Below, in pieces: positions 36,201 to 48,201 of a stretch of DNA of 49,292 nucleotides (position 1 is the first letter of the stretch; each line of letters begins with the position of its first letter). Location of the stretch: contig JNEM01008690.1 in the NCBI GenBank assembly GCA_000697335.1, forward strand, positions 1 to 49,292. Reading direction: 5' to 3'. The position numbers and the translations under genes were made by a program. The stretch is from Conidiobolus incongruus B7586. Its lineage: Eukaryota; Entomophthoromycota; Entomophthoromycetes; Entomophthorales; Conidiobolaceae. Below the pieces are notes generated by a model, which worked only from the letters and a program-made list of their open reading frames with translations, was not told where the DNA came from and did no database searches.

Positions 36201-37097
36201 TCTTTTCGGGATCTGCTTCATGAGGTTTAGCAGAAGCCAAAAGGATGTCACTAAAATATTGGCAGAAATACCTCTGGAGACGATCGCTAGAAGTGAGACA
36301 GAGCTCTTTAGCCAAATAATATGAGTAAGGGTATTGCTGACGATTTTTATCGGTAAAGCACAATAAAATCAATTCGATAGCCTTAGTGGGAACGTTGTTG
36401 GAATTATCGACTAATGACGATAGGATGGCCGCTGCACTTGATAGAATTTCATTAGATTGATCTTTCCTAAAATTCAAAAATGAGTAAAACATATTGTAAT
36501 AGGGTAAATCAAGTACTTGGTAAGTGAAAAAAAGATCTCAAAAGTCTGAGTCAATAGCTGTGTAGCATTATTCAAATCCAACATCAAAATAGCACTCTTA
36601 TAAGTACCCAACGAATTCAACAAGTAAGTATCGAAGCTAGCCGTCTCGGAATTGGATGTGCCCAACAATTTGAACTGATTGAAAAACAATTTAAAAATCG
36701 CCTAAAAATCATATTAATATGGATGACATCATCAATTTTCTATAAGTTACTCCAAGTTCAGTTTTATTATAGGGAGAATCAGGTGCATATAATTTTAGAA
36801 CATCAGCGATACAACACGCTGTAATAGCTTTGACCAGAGGGTTTTTATGCTCCATTAAACTGGGCGACTTTAACTGTTTAATAACACCATTAAGACTTGA
36901 AATGTCGAATTGATCACTCTGTTTAATTAGTCCTAACTCTTCATGTAATTTCTAAAACATTTTGTTAGTAATTGAATTACATGTGGCTAATGTAAATTGG
37001 ATACTGTTAATCTTTTGACAATTTCACCATAAGCAATATTACGACCGCCAGTAGCTACTAGTACTTGGTCAAATTGTAATCGGTTCGTACCAGACAT
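33263..37097 (-). CDS. PDS5: Sister-chromatid cohesion HEAT-repeat protein Pds5
   Basis: Six exons (37097-37005, 36951-36751, 36701-36517, 36466-35743, 35693-33388, 33332-33263) join to 1192 residues, in the Pds5 range (yeast 1277). Pds5 binds cohesin with Wpl1, Scc3 and Eco1 and controls cohesin release and loop length on chromosomes. The N-terminal hallmark HKNPLVKAITACCIADVLKL followed by YAPDSPY is diagnostic, and most of the rest is helical HEAT repeat (for example TRALGDMFSQPG, VRVAWVEQS, DPDDKVRTAVCKVIG, GDPQAISKFSKLPNAILGLFY). The C-terminal tail has a run of nine Ser-Pro-Arg/Lys triplets and further basic residues, a likely disordered, DNA-binding and CDK-accessible tail. The last 23 residues come from a separate small exon, ending VEVDSD and TAG. 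Intron positions give a continuous frame throughout. Confidence 0.93.
33426..33512 (-). repeat. Coding tandem repeat, Ser-Pro-Arg/Lys triplets in Pds5
   Basis: Nine consecutive S-P-R or S-P-K triplets are encoded by a 9-nt-like degenerate DNA repeat. The antisense strand is open for 84 codons only because of this periodicity. SPxK/SPR is a minimal CDK consensus, so the tail may be multiply phosphorylated; this is inference. Confidence 0.8.
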
Positions 37098-38625
37098 TAT
37101 TTTTAGTTTGAATGAAACTATTAAAATATAATTTTAATTTTAATTGATTTTGCTAATTTCTCAATATATTTTTTGAAACTATTTATAATATATTCAAATC
37201 GAATAAAAAATAATTAATATTTATCTTATTTTAATATAAAATTTTATACAATAACACACAGAGAGAGTTTGTGGAATTGATATTAAAAATAAAAATCAAT
37301 TGGAGTTAAAATAATATTAGTTATTAATTTATGAACTATTGATTACAAACCAAGTAATATTTTATAAGCTAGAATTCAAATTCAAATTCAACTTGGAATA
37401 ATGACATATTGTCCAATCAACTTTTCTAAATATAATTTCCCAGGATATTTTGAGAATTTATAGCCCTTATTGATTGGTTCAATTTCGCGTTTATTATATT
37501 CTCGTTAATTTTTAATATTACGCGTTTAATTTTTTTGATTGAATAAGATTTTTGATGGAAGTAGTACAAGAGAACCCTTTTTAAATGGCTATATAGGCAG
37601 TTTGTCAAAGTAAAGTTATCTTGATATATTAGTTAATTTTATTAAAATATTATTAAGCATATTATACCTTACAAAATACATTGATGAAAATTAAAAAATA
37701 TATCAAAATTAGAATTATATTATTACTTTCAGTTTTAATATTTAAAAATATCTGTTGAACTATTTGTTAATTAATATTTTTTATAATATATAGTGAGTTA
37801 AAGTTAATAAATGATATAAATTTGAAGATTTTAAATTTCACTCCATTATAGTATCAAATCAAAAAAATTATAATATTTTTTATGAATTTTAACCGTAATA
37901 TATCAACAATTAATTTTTATTATAGATTTTGATTAAAATTCAGATAAAAAATCTTAAAATTTTTTATATTAAATCATTCTCAATGATATCATATTCTAAT
38001 CCAGTTGTTGAAACAGGTCTAATGAATTAATTATAATAATAATCCTTTCACTCAAAATCATCATTATCTAATTTTCAATACATTTTAGAGTTTATTAAAC
38101 ATTACAAAACCAAAAAAACTCTCATAGCTATGTATTACATCATACAAATGGACAAATAATTCTCCATTGATCGATATTAAATCCAAATTCTTAAGGCTTT
38201 AATTTTATCAAATTACCATTTAAAACAGGACTTAATATTTCAATCAAACATGTATTGATATTAGTTATTTTATATACAACTATTAAATAAATTAGTGTCA
38301 AATCTGTTATTACTCTGAACTTAGGTTTTTCTCAGAATTAAATCATTTGGTTGAGTTTTAACCTGATCGGAACAACTTTTTCACCTCCAAATCCCATAAT
38401 CATATTCCCTAATTTGCAAACAATTCTTTGAAGTTGATAATTCAGACTCAAGTTGATTTTTAAATTTATAAATTTATCATCATTAAAAAATTATTATTGT
38501 ATAAATATTTTTAAATTTTAATATATATAAATACATATATACAATTTTACAAATAATCATTAATTTAATATAGTTTGAATACAATTAATTCTTTGAATAA
38601 TAAGAGTTTCCATAACAAATAAATT
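37098..38625. promoter_or_regulatory. Divergent intergenic region, PDS5 / MDV1
   Basis: 1.5 kb between divergent genes, so both promoters lie here. No specific site, RNA gene or repeat recognised. A 60-codon frame at 37608-37426 (minus) looks fortuitous. Confidence 0.35.
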
Positions 38626-41039
38626 ATGGAATCTAAACCACGTCCCAAACTCTCAGGGAGGAAGAGTAGACAGAATGGAAGGAGTTCAAAGCCTCCTCAA
38701 AATATCCCACCACCGATGCCACCGCCGAGTACTTCAAATACGTCCACTTTAGATCTGGTATCAGAAAGTGCTATGAGTCTAATCAATCCCATATACTCCA
38801 TGATAACGACGGAGGCAAACATAGTAGGCCACGTGCTAAGCGGACTCGGCAGCAGTACCGCAGGAATGCTATTCGGTATGAATTTGGATCTGTTTCGCAA
38901 CCGATTTCGACTGACACAAGGTTCCAATTCGAGACCCGTGCCAGATTTGAGCGTGGACGATATCGACGACGATATTCCTATAAGTGAGAGATCGCAGCCT
39001 ACGTTGCATCAGGGATTTAGGAATCGATTAAGTTTAGCTACGGATTCGAGTGAGAGGATCGAGAATGATTTGGAGAGTTTGTATTCTGAAGGTAGTAAAG
39101 ATCAAACTATTTTAGGTATTATATTATTTAGTAATATATTATAGTTATAAAATCAATTACTAAATTCATATTTAGATCTCACGAACGAGCAAATCAAATC
39201 GCGATTAGATAGGATATCCTATTTAAAGGTAACAATCTAACTCTCATACCATTGAATAATTGAAATAATTCATAAAATAGACGAAATACTCTCACAAAAT
39301 CGAATTAGTAGACCAAGAAATTCATGCGTTAAATCTCAAAAAAGATAAATTATTAAATAAATTAAATAACCTGGTCGAAAAGGAGCGTGAATTGTTGAAT
39401 TTGACAAAATCTGAACATAATAGTATTATATTAATATAAATAATAGGTATTAAAATATTAATATGAATATATTTTAGTACAAAATGATAATTTAAAAGAA
39501 TTGGAAAGTGAAAATATTGAAGTTTCCACTCAGGGTGTCAACGGTAAGGCTAATTTTCATTTCTATCTATTGATTTGTGTCTAATAAATGAATAGAAACA
39601 CAATCTGAAAATCTACCAGAAAGTCAAATTGATGTTGAAACTAATATAAATTTACCACATCTTGAAATAGAAGTAAATCAATCACATGTTGAAAATATTG
39701 ATGTTAAAGAAACCGAAATAATCGAAGCATCTGAGCCAATTGATAAAGAAGATCATACTATTTCAACTGAAATCGACAATAATGAACTTGAAACTGAGCC
39801 TGAAGCTGGAGTCAAACCTGAAGTTGTGGAAAATGTTGAAGATTCCAACGTTACTGAGGAAATTGCCTCTACTGGAGATTTGTCTTTACCTGATGAGCCT
39901 GTAGATACTCCCGTTATTCCTAAGTGGGGATCTTTCTTGAAGGTATAGGCATATCAACGATTTATTCTTATATAATTATTTATAGGTTGAATTTCTAGAG
40001 TTTTGAAGCACATTCCAACCACAGTATTACCACACTGGATATCAATCCCCAAAATCACTACATTGTAACAGGTTCGACAGATGGTTCTATTAAAATGTGG
40101 GACGATAGTACCCAAGAATCCTTAGCCACATTAGTTGGCCAAAAGGGAAGTGTGTACTGTCTCAAGAGTGATCACGGCTTAGTGGTCTCAGGAGGTCAAG
40201 ATTCTAATATTTATATCCACAATATCAACAACATTACATCTGATTCGACATTGGATTTTGTCAATCCTTTAATGACGCTGACTGATCATTCGAGTGCGGT
40301 GACTGCTATCGATTTTAACAAAACAACGTTGGTATCCGGATGTGACAACGGTACTATGATTCACTGGGATTTGGAAACTGGCAAATCGCTATCTGTAATG
40401 GATACGGTTTGGAATATGAATGCTGGACTAGTAAAAGATTTCAAGACAAAATATTGGAAGATTACCAATGGTCGAGGCAGGGATTACGATAGCCTCAATA
40501 CAACGATTGGTAGTTTGATGGTATGGAAACACGCTTTGGCATCCGGTACAGTTGATGGTGTAATCAGAATGTGGGATATACGCACTGGCCAATCCCACAG
40601 ATCCCTAAGTGATCATCTCGGACCCATCACGTCGCTACAGTTTGATCAAACGACAATTGTAAGCAGTAGTTTGGACAAGACTATCCGCATTTGGGATCTC
40701 AGAATGGGTAAAGTGATTGAAAAATTGTCATTGAATTCTCCCGTTCTCAAAGTGCAATTTGACAAACAAATGATCGTAGGTATTGTGGATGAGTATGAAG
40801 CGCCCTACGTCTACAACCGCGTCACATTCCAACCCCAGCAATTGGATAATATTCCCAATATCACGACGATAGACGATAATGAAGCGTTTGTAGCTAAATT
40901 AACAGGAGCTGAAACGACGGAAGAACCAGTACCGACTACTTACTTTAGCTCCAAATTCTCGCATTCCAATTCCATTGAAGGAATGGATTGGCTCGCCGCA
41001 GGTACCCGATCTGGACGAGTAAATATTTGGTCTATTTAA
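38626..41039 (+). CDS. MDV1: Mitochondrial division adaptor, Mdv1/Caf4 type (WD40)
   Basis: Six exons (38626-39115, 39176-39228, 39281-39422, 39478-39543, 39596-39942, 39999-41039) join to 712 residues, the same size as yeast Mdv1 (714). Mdv1 links the membrane anchor Fis1 to the dynamin Dnm1 on the outer mitochondrial membrane and promotes fission. In order there are a basic, proline-rich N-terminus (1-45), a helical region about 45-160 that would hold the Fis1-binding part, a coiled coil about 165-235 (EQIKSRLDRISYLKTKYSHK and LNLKKDKLLNKLNNLVEKER), an acidic Glu/Val-rich linker (about 240-355), and a seven-blade WD40 domain (about 365-712) with repeats such as VTGSTDGSIKMWDD, ASGTVDGVIRMWDIRTG and VSSSLDKTIRIWDLRMG. 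The WD40 insert around TKYWKITNGRGRDYDSLN is typical of Mdv1. The family is fungal, which supports the organism call. Mdv1 and Caf4 cannot be told apart here. Confidence 0.85.
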
Positions 41040-41285
41040 AAAAATAAAATCAATCAAAATTTGTTCGTTTAAAATTATTCAATACATTTTACTACTATAA
41101 ATTATTTTCAATTTTATCAATGTATTTATTTAAAATATTTTACTATTACTATTTGAATTTTGTATTAATCTATTGTAAAAATGATTATATTCCAAATGAA
41201 ATTCTGATTCAATTAATTTGGCAATTTTGAAAGATTTTTTCCAATAATTTAACAATAATTCTTAATCTTGATTAGAAACTTTGAT
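41040..41285. other. AT-rich 3' flank of MDV1
   Basis: No gene seen. The segment at about 41280-41300, TTTGATTCAGTTGGTAGAA, strongly resembles a tRNA D arm/box A and opens the repeat that follows. Confidence 0.35.
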
Positions 41286-41585
41286 TCAGTTGGTAGAATA
41301 TCAGTTCTCCAGGCGATTTTAGTATCAATATTATATTGTCACGAGTCAGATGACTCTCTTCTACCCAAGTATCTTTATATCAACCTAATGTTAAAGTCAT
41401 TTCCCCCTCACATACCATCTGTTCTTGCTCTATCTTTTAATTGGCCGATGATGCAAATCACCAGATAATCTCATGAATCATGTTACCCAACCCACACTTT
41501 ATAAAACCCGGAATTAAAGCTATCCTCAGCAGGAAGAGTTCGGTCTGGGTCCACCCAGCTATTTGACGTAAATCAATAAACCCCC
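41286..41585 (+). repeat. SINE-like dispersed repeat, best copy, with tRNA-like head
   Basis: A G+C-richer block in AT-rich spacer. Its left edge carries a tRNA-like GATTCAGTTGGTAGAATATC. It holds small perfect hairpins GAGTCA-GA-TGACTC (about 41345-41358) and CTGGGT-CC-ACCCAG (about 41545-41558). It aligns with the reverse complement of 47949-48201 through, in order, ATCAACC.AATG, a pyrimidine-rich TTTCCCCCTC, AATTGGC, TTACCC, CCGGAATT, TCTGGGTCC, and TTTGAC...AATCAATAAA. No product is encoded; a 66-codon frame here starts at a TTG and is not convincing. The G+C-richer block runs on to about 41670. Confidence 0.5.
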
Positions 41586-42094
41586 TATCTCCCTAACGCT
41601 TACCTGGAATTCCCCAGATTTCTCTCTTTTACTTAAACTACTCTGAACACGGCTTTCCCAAGTAGTGTTAATATATTGCTAAATTAATAAATGTAATAAA
41701 TTTATCAAAAATATTCCAATATTTTACCTATCTATATGACTATTTATTTTCAACCAATATAATGGAATTGAGGCTAATTGAATATTTTTAAAATATATTA
41801 ATTATTGTTTGTTTTTTTGAATTAATAATTAATGAAATAAAAAATTTAATCTATTTTTAATATTTGATATTTGAAATATAATTGTTCTCATATTCAAAAA
41901 TTCAAACTATGGCAATTATTTTGCGTTGTATTAAAACCAATCCGGATATCGGAGCATCCTATTTTTCCCTTTTTTTGAACAATTGATTGACCCTAAATCA
42001 TAGATTCAATCAAAAATTTAATCGATATATAGATTTAACCAGATCAAAATTCACAATATGATGTTATACTTTTTATTCGAATCTGATTATGACA
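41586..42094. other. Spacer upstream of the class IV aminotransferase
   Basis: 41586-41670 is a continuation of the G+C-richer block and may be the tail of the repeat; the remainder is AT-rich and should contain the promoter of the gene starting at 42095. Confidence 0.35.
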
Positions 42095-43399
42095 ATGTCG
42101 AAATTACCAAATAATTTTACAGGTATATAGAGAATACCGATAGTCATATAAATAATATTAAATATTTTATATAGTATTAATTCAAACTAATAATCCTATA
42201 AAAACCAAATTAAAGTTAGATAATCTCAATACTCAGCTAACTCAATTAATATCCGAATCACCACGAAGCACTTGTATAAATTTAAAATTTGAAGATTTAG
42301 ATATTCAATTGTCTAACTTTCCAACTTCACAATTTCTAACCCATTTCCCCAGAGGTGTCTACACTTCAGCACGTACAGTAAGTCCCGGTCGTGTGTTTGA
42401 CTTAGCAAATCATATTGAAAGGATGCACCAAGGTGTGAATAGTATGGAATTTGACCCACGTATCAATTTCGGCCAGTTCAAAGAGTTGGAAAGTCTAAAA
42501 TTCACTATGGTAGAGTTGAGCAGACTGGGTGTATTTTTTTACAAGATGTTCATTCAAGAGGATATTGAACAAAGGTTGAAACTAAGTTATTATCTGACAG
42601 TTGATACAATGAAAAATTTACCACTTTTCGCTTTTCATTGCGATAATTTGTTGATTCCTAAGGTGAACGCTTGCGAAGTAATTAATATTGTGATTTCATT
42701 AGATGTATATTTAATATGCCATTTAATTGTAGGCTGAAGTTCAAATTGGTGCTAGAGTTAATCCCAATACTAAGGATTCTCAATGGGTTTTGTAATATAT
42801 TATAAACTTCTTTGATTTAAGAAATCTTATTCGAGATTTTTAGAGATCGAAGAATAATGGAAGCTAATAAACGCCCCAACTGCAATGAAGTAATTCTATT
42901 GCAACCTGGAACTGGTAGACTCTATGAAGGCTTAAGTTCCAATTTTTTCGTATTGACTGAGAATGATTTGGGGCATTTGGAAATTTGGTCTCCTCCAAGA
43001 GAGGATGTATTAATTGGTACAGTGATGCGATTAGTTGAAAAAATAGTGAATGATGATAAACGATTGACCTGGGTTTATAAGCATCCCAATTTGAATGATA
43101 CTACCAAATGGAGAGGTGCCTTTATTACAAGTAATTATATCGCCTCAATTCAAATATTTTTATTAAATTTTAAAATTTTAGGCACCTCAAGATTAGTTCT
43201 CCCTATTCATACCCTCTATTTCAATAACCACAGTGACCAGTAATTATATTATATTATTTAAATATTTACTTTACTAAAGAATTTTTAATAATTTAGACAA
43301 GCTATTAAGTTCAATGAAATACATCCCGAAATCATAATGCTCAAGTCCAAAGTATTCGATTATGTGATCAAAAACAGTCTCTATGTCGAAGAAATTTGA
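42095..43399 (+). CDS. PLP-dependent aminotransferase, fold-type IV (BCAT/DAAT/ADCL superfamily)
   Basis: Six exons (42095-42122, 42175-42677, 42733-42791, 42844-43130, 43182-43239, 43297-43399) join to 345 residues ending in TGA. The 28-nt first exon gives the ATG start. Class IV features are the N-terminal block PRGVYTSARTV..RVFDLANHIERM, the likely PLP-binding Lys191 in ARVNPNTKDSQWVLDRR, and YEGLSSNFFVL with the conserved SN pair of the cofactor-binding loop, then REDVLIGTVMRLV. The pattern most resembles the branched-chain-aminotransferase-like proteins of plants (At5g27410 type), whose substrate is not settled, rather than the classic mitochondrial BCAT. No transit peptide is obvious. 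D-amino-acid aminotransferase or aminodeoxychorismate lyase activity cannot be excluded. The gene converges on ATG27 with 232 bp between the stops. Confidence 0.82.
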
Positions 43400-43631
43400 T
43401 TATTTACTTATTCAATAGTGTTTTTAAATGATTAAATTAATAAATCATTTTTAGAAATCAATATGAATTGAATTTTATGATTAAATTATAAAATGCACCT
43501 TAAACTCATAATAACCACTGATAATGAATATAAAGGAATTAATTGTTTTTATAAAATTGGAATGATGGAAATGTAATATTTGATTTTAATAATAGAGATT
43601 GAAAAAAAATGATTAAGAATATTAGAAAATA

Positions 43632-44807
43632 TTATACTCGACTATATCCACCACGTCTTCTACCGGAAATGAGTAGCACACCGCGACGGATTAATTGCTA
43701 AAAACAGAATTAATTCAATGTGTTAGATGAAATACATAAATAACTACCATAGTCATTTCTGGAACTTCTCTCCAGAAAGATAAATGAGGAACTAGATTTA
43801 ATCCACGAGCGTCGTAGAAATGATAGTTGTAAACACAGCCTCCAATGAAATAGAACCCGAGGAGTACAAATAATCTATTTCAAAAAAGTAAAGTATAAGA
43901 AAACGATTAAATATAATCGATTTGGTCAATTTACATTATTAAGAAAGTGGAAAAACCACTACCGGAAGATTTGTTATTATCGGGTTGATCTTCTTTGGGA
44001 GGTTTTTCAGGCTCTGAAGGAGGCTTTTTAGGATCTTCCTTTTGACTAAAATTATAACAAAATGAGTATAGTTTTAAATAGTTAATAAATAGACAACTTA
44101 CGTGCCACAGATGTATTTAGTATACGAAATGACCTGTAGTTCCGTATCGCTATTTTTAGTAAATTGGACATCGTTCACATCATCCTAAATTTTAATTAAT
44201 TATTTGAATATTATTTTGTATGGATGAACTTTGAATTGCTTACTTTTTTGTCGTCGCAATAAAAGAATATTTTAACTTGAAAATTCTTGTCTCCAGTTTC
44301 TTGGTTGTCCATAGTCCAAGTGAGTGCTATAGTTTTCAATTTAGAATAATGCTAACACGTTAGCAATATTTTTTACCTTCAATTTTACCATCATTTTCAA
44401 TTACATCCCATGGATTTTTGTCATCTGTCAATTTTGCCATTTCCTTAACTCTAGTCACTCTTGGCTTTTCATTCTTTTTATAGTTGGTAGTAATCTTACA
44501 ACCATAAGCCTTATCGGAGCACTGGTCCCCATCGAGGACATCCTTCAACTTTTCCAATGGTTTACATGGATTCAGTCTAATACTGACTTCGTCAGTTGAA
44601 GGAACATAAGTATAATTATTCTTTTTCAAAATTCCACTAAAAATATTAAGCAAATATAATGTTAAATTTTTAATAAATTATTTACTTTTCAAACTTTTCT
44701 AAGTTAAATTTAAAAGCTTTAACTTCTAAGTTTTTGCAATCATAAGCAGTTATAGAATGGTAAAATAGAGAACTTAAAAATATATTATTTATAAGATTAA
44801 ACTTCAT
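43632..44807 (-). CDS. ATG27: Autophagy-related type I membrane protein Atg27
   Basis: Seven exons (44807-44686, 44636-44377, 44326-44244, 44184-44102, 44045-43935, 43874-43748, 43697-43632) join to 283 residues (yeast Atg27 271). Atg27 is a Golgi/endosome/vacuole protein that helps deliver Atg9 membranes for autophagy. The start has a signal peptide (about residues 1-21, ending near ITA), followed by a cysteine-bearing mannose-6-phosphate-receptor-like lumenal domain (DCKNLEVKAF, RLNPCKPLEK, DQCSDKAYGCKI, IFFYCDDKK, KYICGT), a Pro/Lys/Glu-rich stalk, and a membrane span about LIILFVLLGFYFIGGCVYNY. The short cytosolic tail has LNLVPHLSFWREVPEM, a family block, and ends GGYSRV: the YxxV motif corresponds to the yeast YSAV sorting signal. 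It is convergent with the aminotransferase and divergent from the H3K9 methyltransferase gene. Confidence 0.9.
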
Positions 44808-45935
44808 AATTAATTCCAATTAATATTATTATTAAATTAATTCTTTTTCACTCAACGAATTCAATAAATATTAATTATCTATGAATAATAAATAAAAGTG
44901 TAAACAATGTCCAAAATATAAATGTTGAAAGTAGAATTAAGATGAATATGGGATTTTTGTTTAATGTGTTAATTAAATAGGAGTGACTGGTTAAAGACAT
45001 AAAGTATAAAATAGAATTTCTCCACATTTTAATTAAAGATTTGAAAATTATAATTATTATAAAAGTTGAATTAATTGATAAAATACCTTTAATATTCTCA
45101 ATTATTGATAGAATTAGATTTATTACTTTACATAAAATTCCAGGCGTGTATTTTGTATTGGTTATTATTATATAAATTATATTTAATTTTTAGTTGTTTT
45201 TTGCTGTTATTAGATTAGCAAGGAATAGCATCCACAAAGGTTTTGTTGTACATTTCAGAAATTTTGAAATTAGTCAACTAATAAAACACACTAATAATGA
45301 TATGATTATCATATTCTTATCAACCACTTAATTTTTAAATCAATCCAATATATTATAGTTTTGGTTTGTTTGATTTATAAGAATTATTTCAAATTGTACC
45401 AATAAATGCAATTTGTTGATAGATATTTCAATAATTATCAATTACTTAATCAAATATAAAATGCAATCATTATATTAATATTAGAAATTTGCAGAAGGGA
45501 AGATTAATGATCTAGCTTGAGTGATATTGAAAAGTTGCAAAAAATATTAAACTAATATTTTGACTTTTTTAATGCAATTATTAAAATACATTGATATGAA
45601 GGAAGATATAATTTGAACAGTAATATTCATAGATATTTTGAAAAATACTTTTAAAAAATATTTTTCGGTGTATTAATATTATAAAGTAGTTTTGGGACAA
45701 ATTTAACGAATAAAAATTACTATTATATATTATATTTTATTTAAGACAAAACTTTTGAACTAACTCACATTTAATTTACAATTATAAACTAATATCATTG
45801 GTTACAGGGGTGAGAAAATGAACGAATCAAATTTGAGAAATCTCTATGACAATTCTCGCGTATAAGAAAATATTATTCAAAGAGAATTCGTCATTATATT
45901 TATACAACTAAATCAACAATTATTAAAGATTATAG
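44808..45935. promoter_or_regulatory. Divergent intergenic region, ATG27 / H3K9 methyltransferase
   Basis: 1.1 kb holding both promoters. No RNA gene or repeat recognised, and no specific binding site could be named. Confidence 0.35.
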
Positions 45936-47495
45936 ATGACAGCAATATCCGACTCAAATTCTAATAATAATAACAATAATAATATTAATTCAAATAATAC
46001 TGAATATAATACTGTAGCTGGAAATTCAAATGCTTTAAAAAGAAATACTCCTAGTACAATTGAAAATGTAATTAATTTTTTTTAAAAAAAATTCATGTTT
46101 TATTAGCTAATTATGTTTGATAGGGAAATGATAAATCTTCTAAACTATCTAAGAGCGACAACATTAACCCTTTGAAACAAGAGATTATTAAATTACCTCT
46201 TTGGGATATTCGAGATCCTAAAGAAATCCAAAGTAAGTTTAACATAGATCATTATTATAATTGCTAACAACATTTAGACCAAAATGTCGACCAAAATTCC
46301 GTAAAGAATCCAATAGAATTTGCTTTAGTTAAAATATCCAGTAAACCAAGCTCTGATTACCCAAATGAAGCTAGCTATATTGTAATTTTTATCAATTACA
46401 ACTAATATAAAGCTTCTTACTAATTTTCATGTTTAGCCTGAAAGGATTATTGCAATGAAAAATTTGGATAATACTGAGTCTTATTTAGTCAAATGGAAGA
46501 ATAAGCACGAAGATGAGAGCTTTTGGGTACCTGCATCCGATTTAGAAAAGTTTAAAGATATTTTAGATTGCTTTTTATTGTCTATTACATGTGGCAGAAG
46601 AATGAATACAGCATTTACAATGGGATCTCAAAAGGGATCAATTGCAACTCTTGAACCGAAAATATCGATTTTTATGAATTTAATTAATCATGATACCGGT
46701 TATCCTATTTCAATTATCAATACTGTTGACGATTCAGATCCTCCAAATTTTATCTATACCAATAATTTTCTTTTACATGAAGATATTAGAGAAAAAGTTT
46801 TAACCGACAAAACTAGATTGATTGATGGCTGTGCTTGCGCGATATGTCCTCCTATCAATCAGAAATCCAAATGTGATTGTGTTGAGTATACTGGTACTAT
46901 TGCATATAGTAATAAGGGTTTAGTACTGATGGAATCTAGAAACCAAATCTATGAATGCAATTCCAAATGTACATGTGCTAAAATTACACCTTGCCTTTGC
47001 CGCAATCGCATCACCCAAAGGAAGAGAAAATATAAACTTCAAATATATAAAACAACTAACAAGGGTTGGGCAGTTCGCACCTTGGAAGACATTCCTAAAG
47101 GAGCATTCATTTCAATATACACAGGTTTGGTGATGTCGTTTAATCGTGCTAATCAACTTGGTAAGTCCTATGAAACTCAAGGATTTTCCTATTTGTTTGA
47201 CTTGGATGGAGATACTATGCATGATTCTGACCCCATTTATACAGTTGATGCTACAAACTATGGAAATTTCAGTCGCTTCATCAATCATTCATGTGATCCC
47301 AATCTATTCATCCTATCAGTCTTTACTGAACATCAAGATATTCATAATATTGCACTCTTCGCCAAACGTGACATCAATGCATTTGAAGAGCTTTGCTACG
47401 ATTATACTGGAGGTAAACCACAAGACGAAAACTTTGATACAGGCATCCCTTGCCATTGTGGTGTTCCAAATTGTAGAAAAATATTAATGATGTAA
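45936..47495 (+). CDS. Histone H3K9 methyltransferase, SUV39/Clr4 type
   Basis: Four exons (45936-46067, 46124-46232, 46278-46381, 46437-47495) join to 467 residues (S. pombe Clr4 490). It should methylate H3 Lys9 and nucleate heterochromatin in the nucleus. The N-terminus has an Asn-rich tract (residues about 8-21). A chromodomain (about 95-165) includes SYLVKWKNKHEDESFWVPASDL. The pre-SET zinc cluster (246-303) has GCACAICPP, KCDC, YECNSKCTC and PCLCRNRITQ. The SET domain (about 320-441) has GWAVRTLEDIPKG, FSYLFDLDGD, YTVDATNYGNFSRF with NHSCDPN (398-404) and ELCYDYTGG, and the post-SET motif CHCGVPNC (454-461) lies by the C-terminus. The usual YxGE of the first SET motif reads YTGL (residues 343-346). 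The cofactor and catalytic motifs NHSC and the C-terminal Tyr are present, so activity is likely. The last exon carries almost the whole catalytic region without introns. Confidence 0.92.
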
Positions 47496-47948
47496 TTATA
47501 CATTGCAAATCTTGTTGAATTATTTTAATTATAAAACGTGGAATAATAAATCGACAGGCTATTTATTTATATATAATAATGGTGCCTCATCAATTTTTAA
47601 TTTTGAGCAACTCTATTTCATCAATTTAAATTCATATCTTATTAATAAATATAAATATTAATATTAAAATATAATTATATTATTAAAGAAGATTTTCAAC
47701 CTGAAAGAGGAAATTTTAATTTAATTAATAGACATTATTAGAATTGATGATGAAAATCATGAAATGAAGAATTTATTACATCAACCTATATGAAACAAAG
47801 TTAATATATTCATCGTGCTAAATTGGATTAAATAGTTGGCTAATTATACGATACAAAAATCCTTGTAGAACTAATTGAGGAATTAGTACTATGATCAGAT
47901 TTAGTATAGAAGAAGTAATCACGAATATTCGACACCTTGAGTTGAAAA
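47496..47948. other. AT-rich 3' flank of the H3K9 methyltransferase gene
   Basis: No gene recognised. Confidence 0.35.
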
Positions 47949-48201
47949 GGTGTTTTATTGATTCAGTCAAAAGTCAGAGAGGACTCAGATTGGACTGGTT
48001 GAGATATGAATCATATAAATTCCGGATTTGTGTAATGTAGCTAGGGTAAAGCGATTTAAGAGTTACTGCGGTAGCTTGGCTGAATAGCCAATCAACAAAC
48101 GAAGTGTAAATGAATTTGTAAGGGAGGAAAAATGATCATTTCATTTGGTTGATGTAAGGACTACTTGTTGAAAGTCGAGGCCCCTGTCTCGTAATACCAA
48201 T
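47949..48201 (-). repeat. SINE-like dispersed repeat, second copy
   Basis: The reverse complement aligns in order with 41286-41585: TTGGTAT, ATCAACCAAATG, a pyrimidine-rich run, TTGATTGGC, TTTACCC, CCGGAATTT, TCTGAGTCC and TTTGACTGAATCAATAAAA. Many substitutions separate the two, so both are old. No ORF. Its base composition stands out from the flanks, which are AT-rich. Confidence 0.5.

Noticed and set aside
41268-41468. 66-codon frame in the repeat at 41286
   Set aside because: It starts at TTG, has no family resemblance, and lies in a non-coding repeat with a diverged copy elsewhere that does not keep the frame.
41599-41607. CTTACCTGG resembling the U1 snRNA 5' end
   Set aside because: No U1 stem-loops or Sm site follow, and the nine-base match lies beside a dispersed repeat; chance is the likelier explanation.
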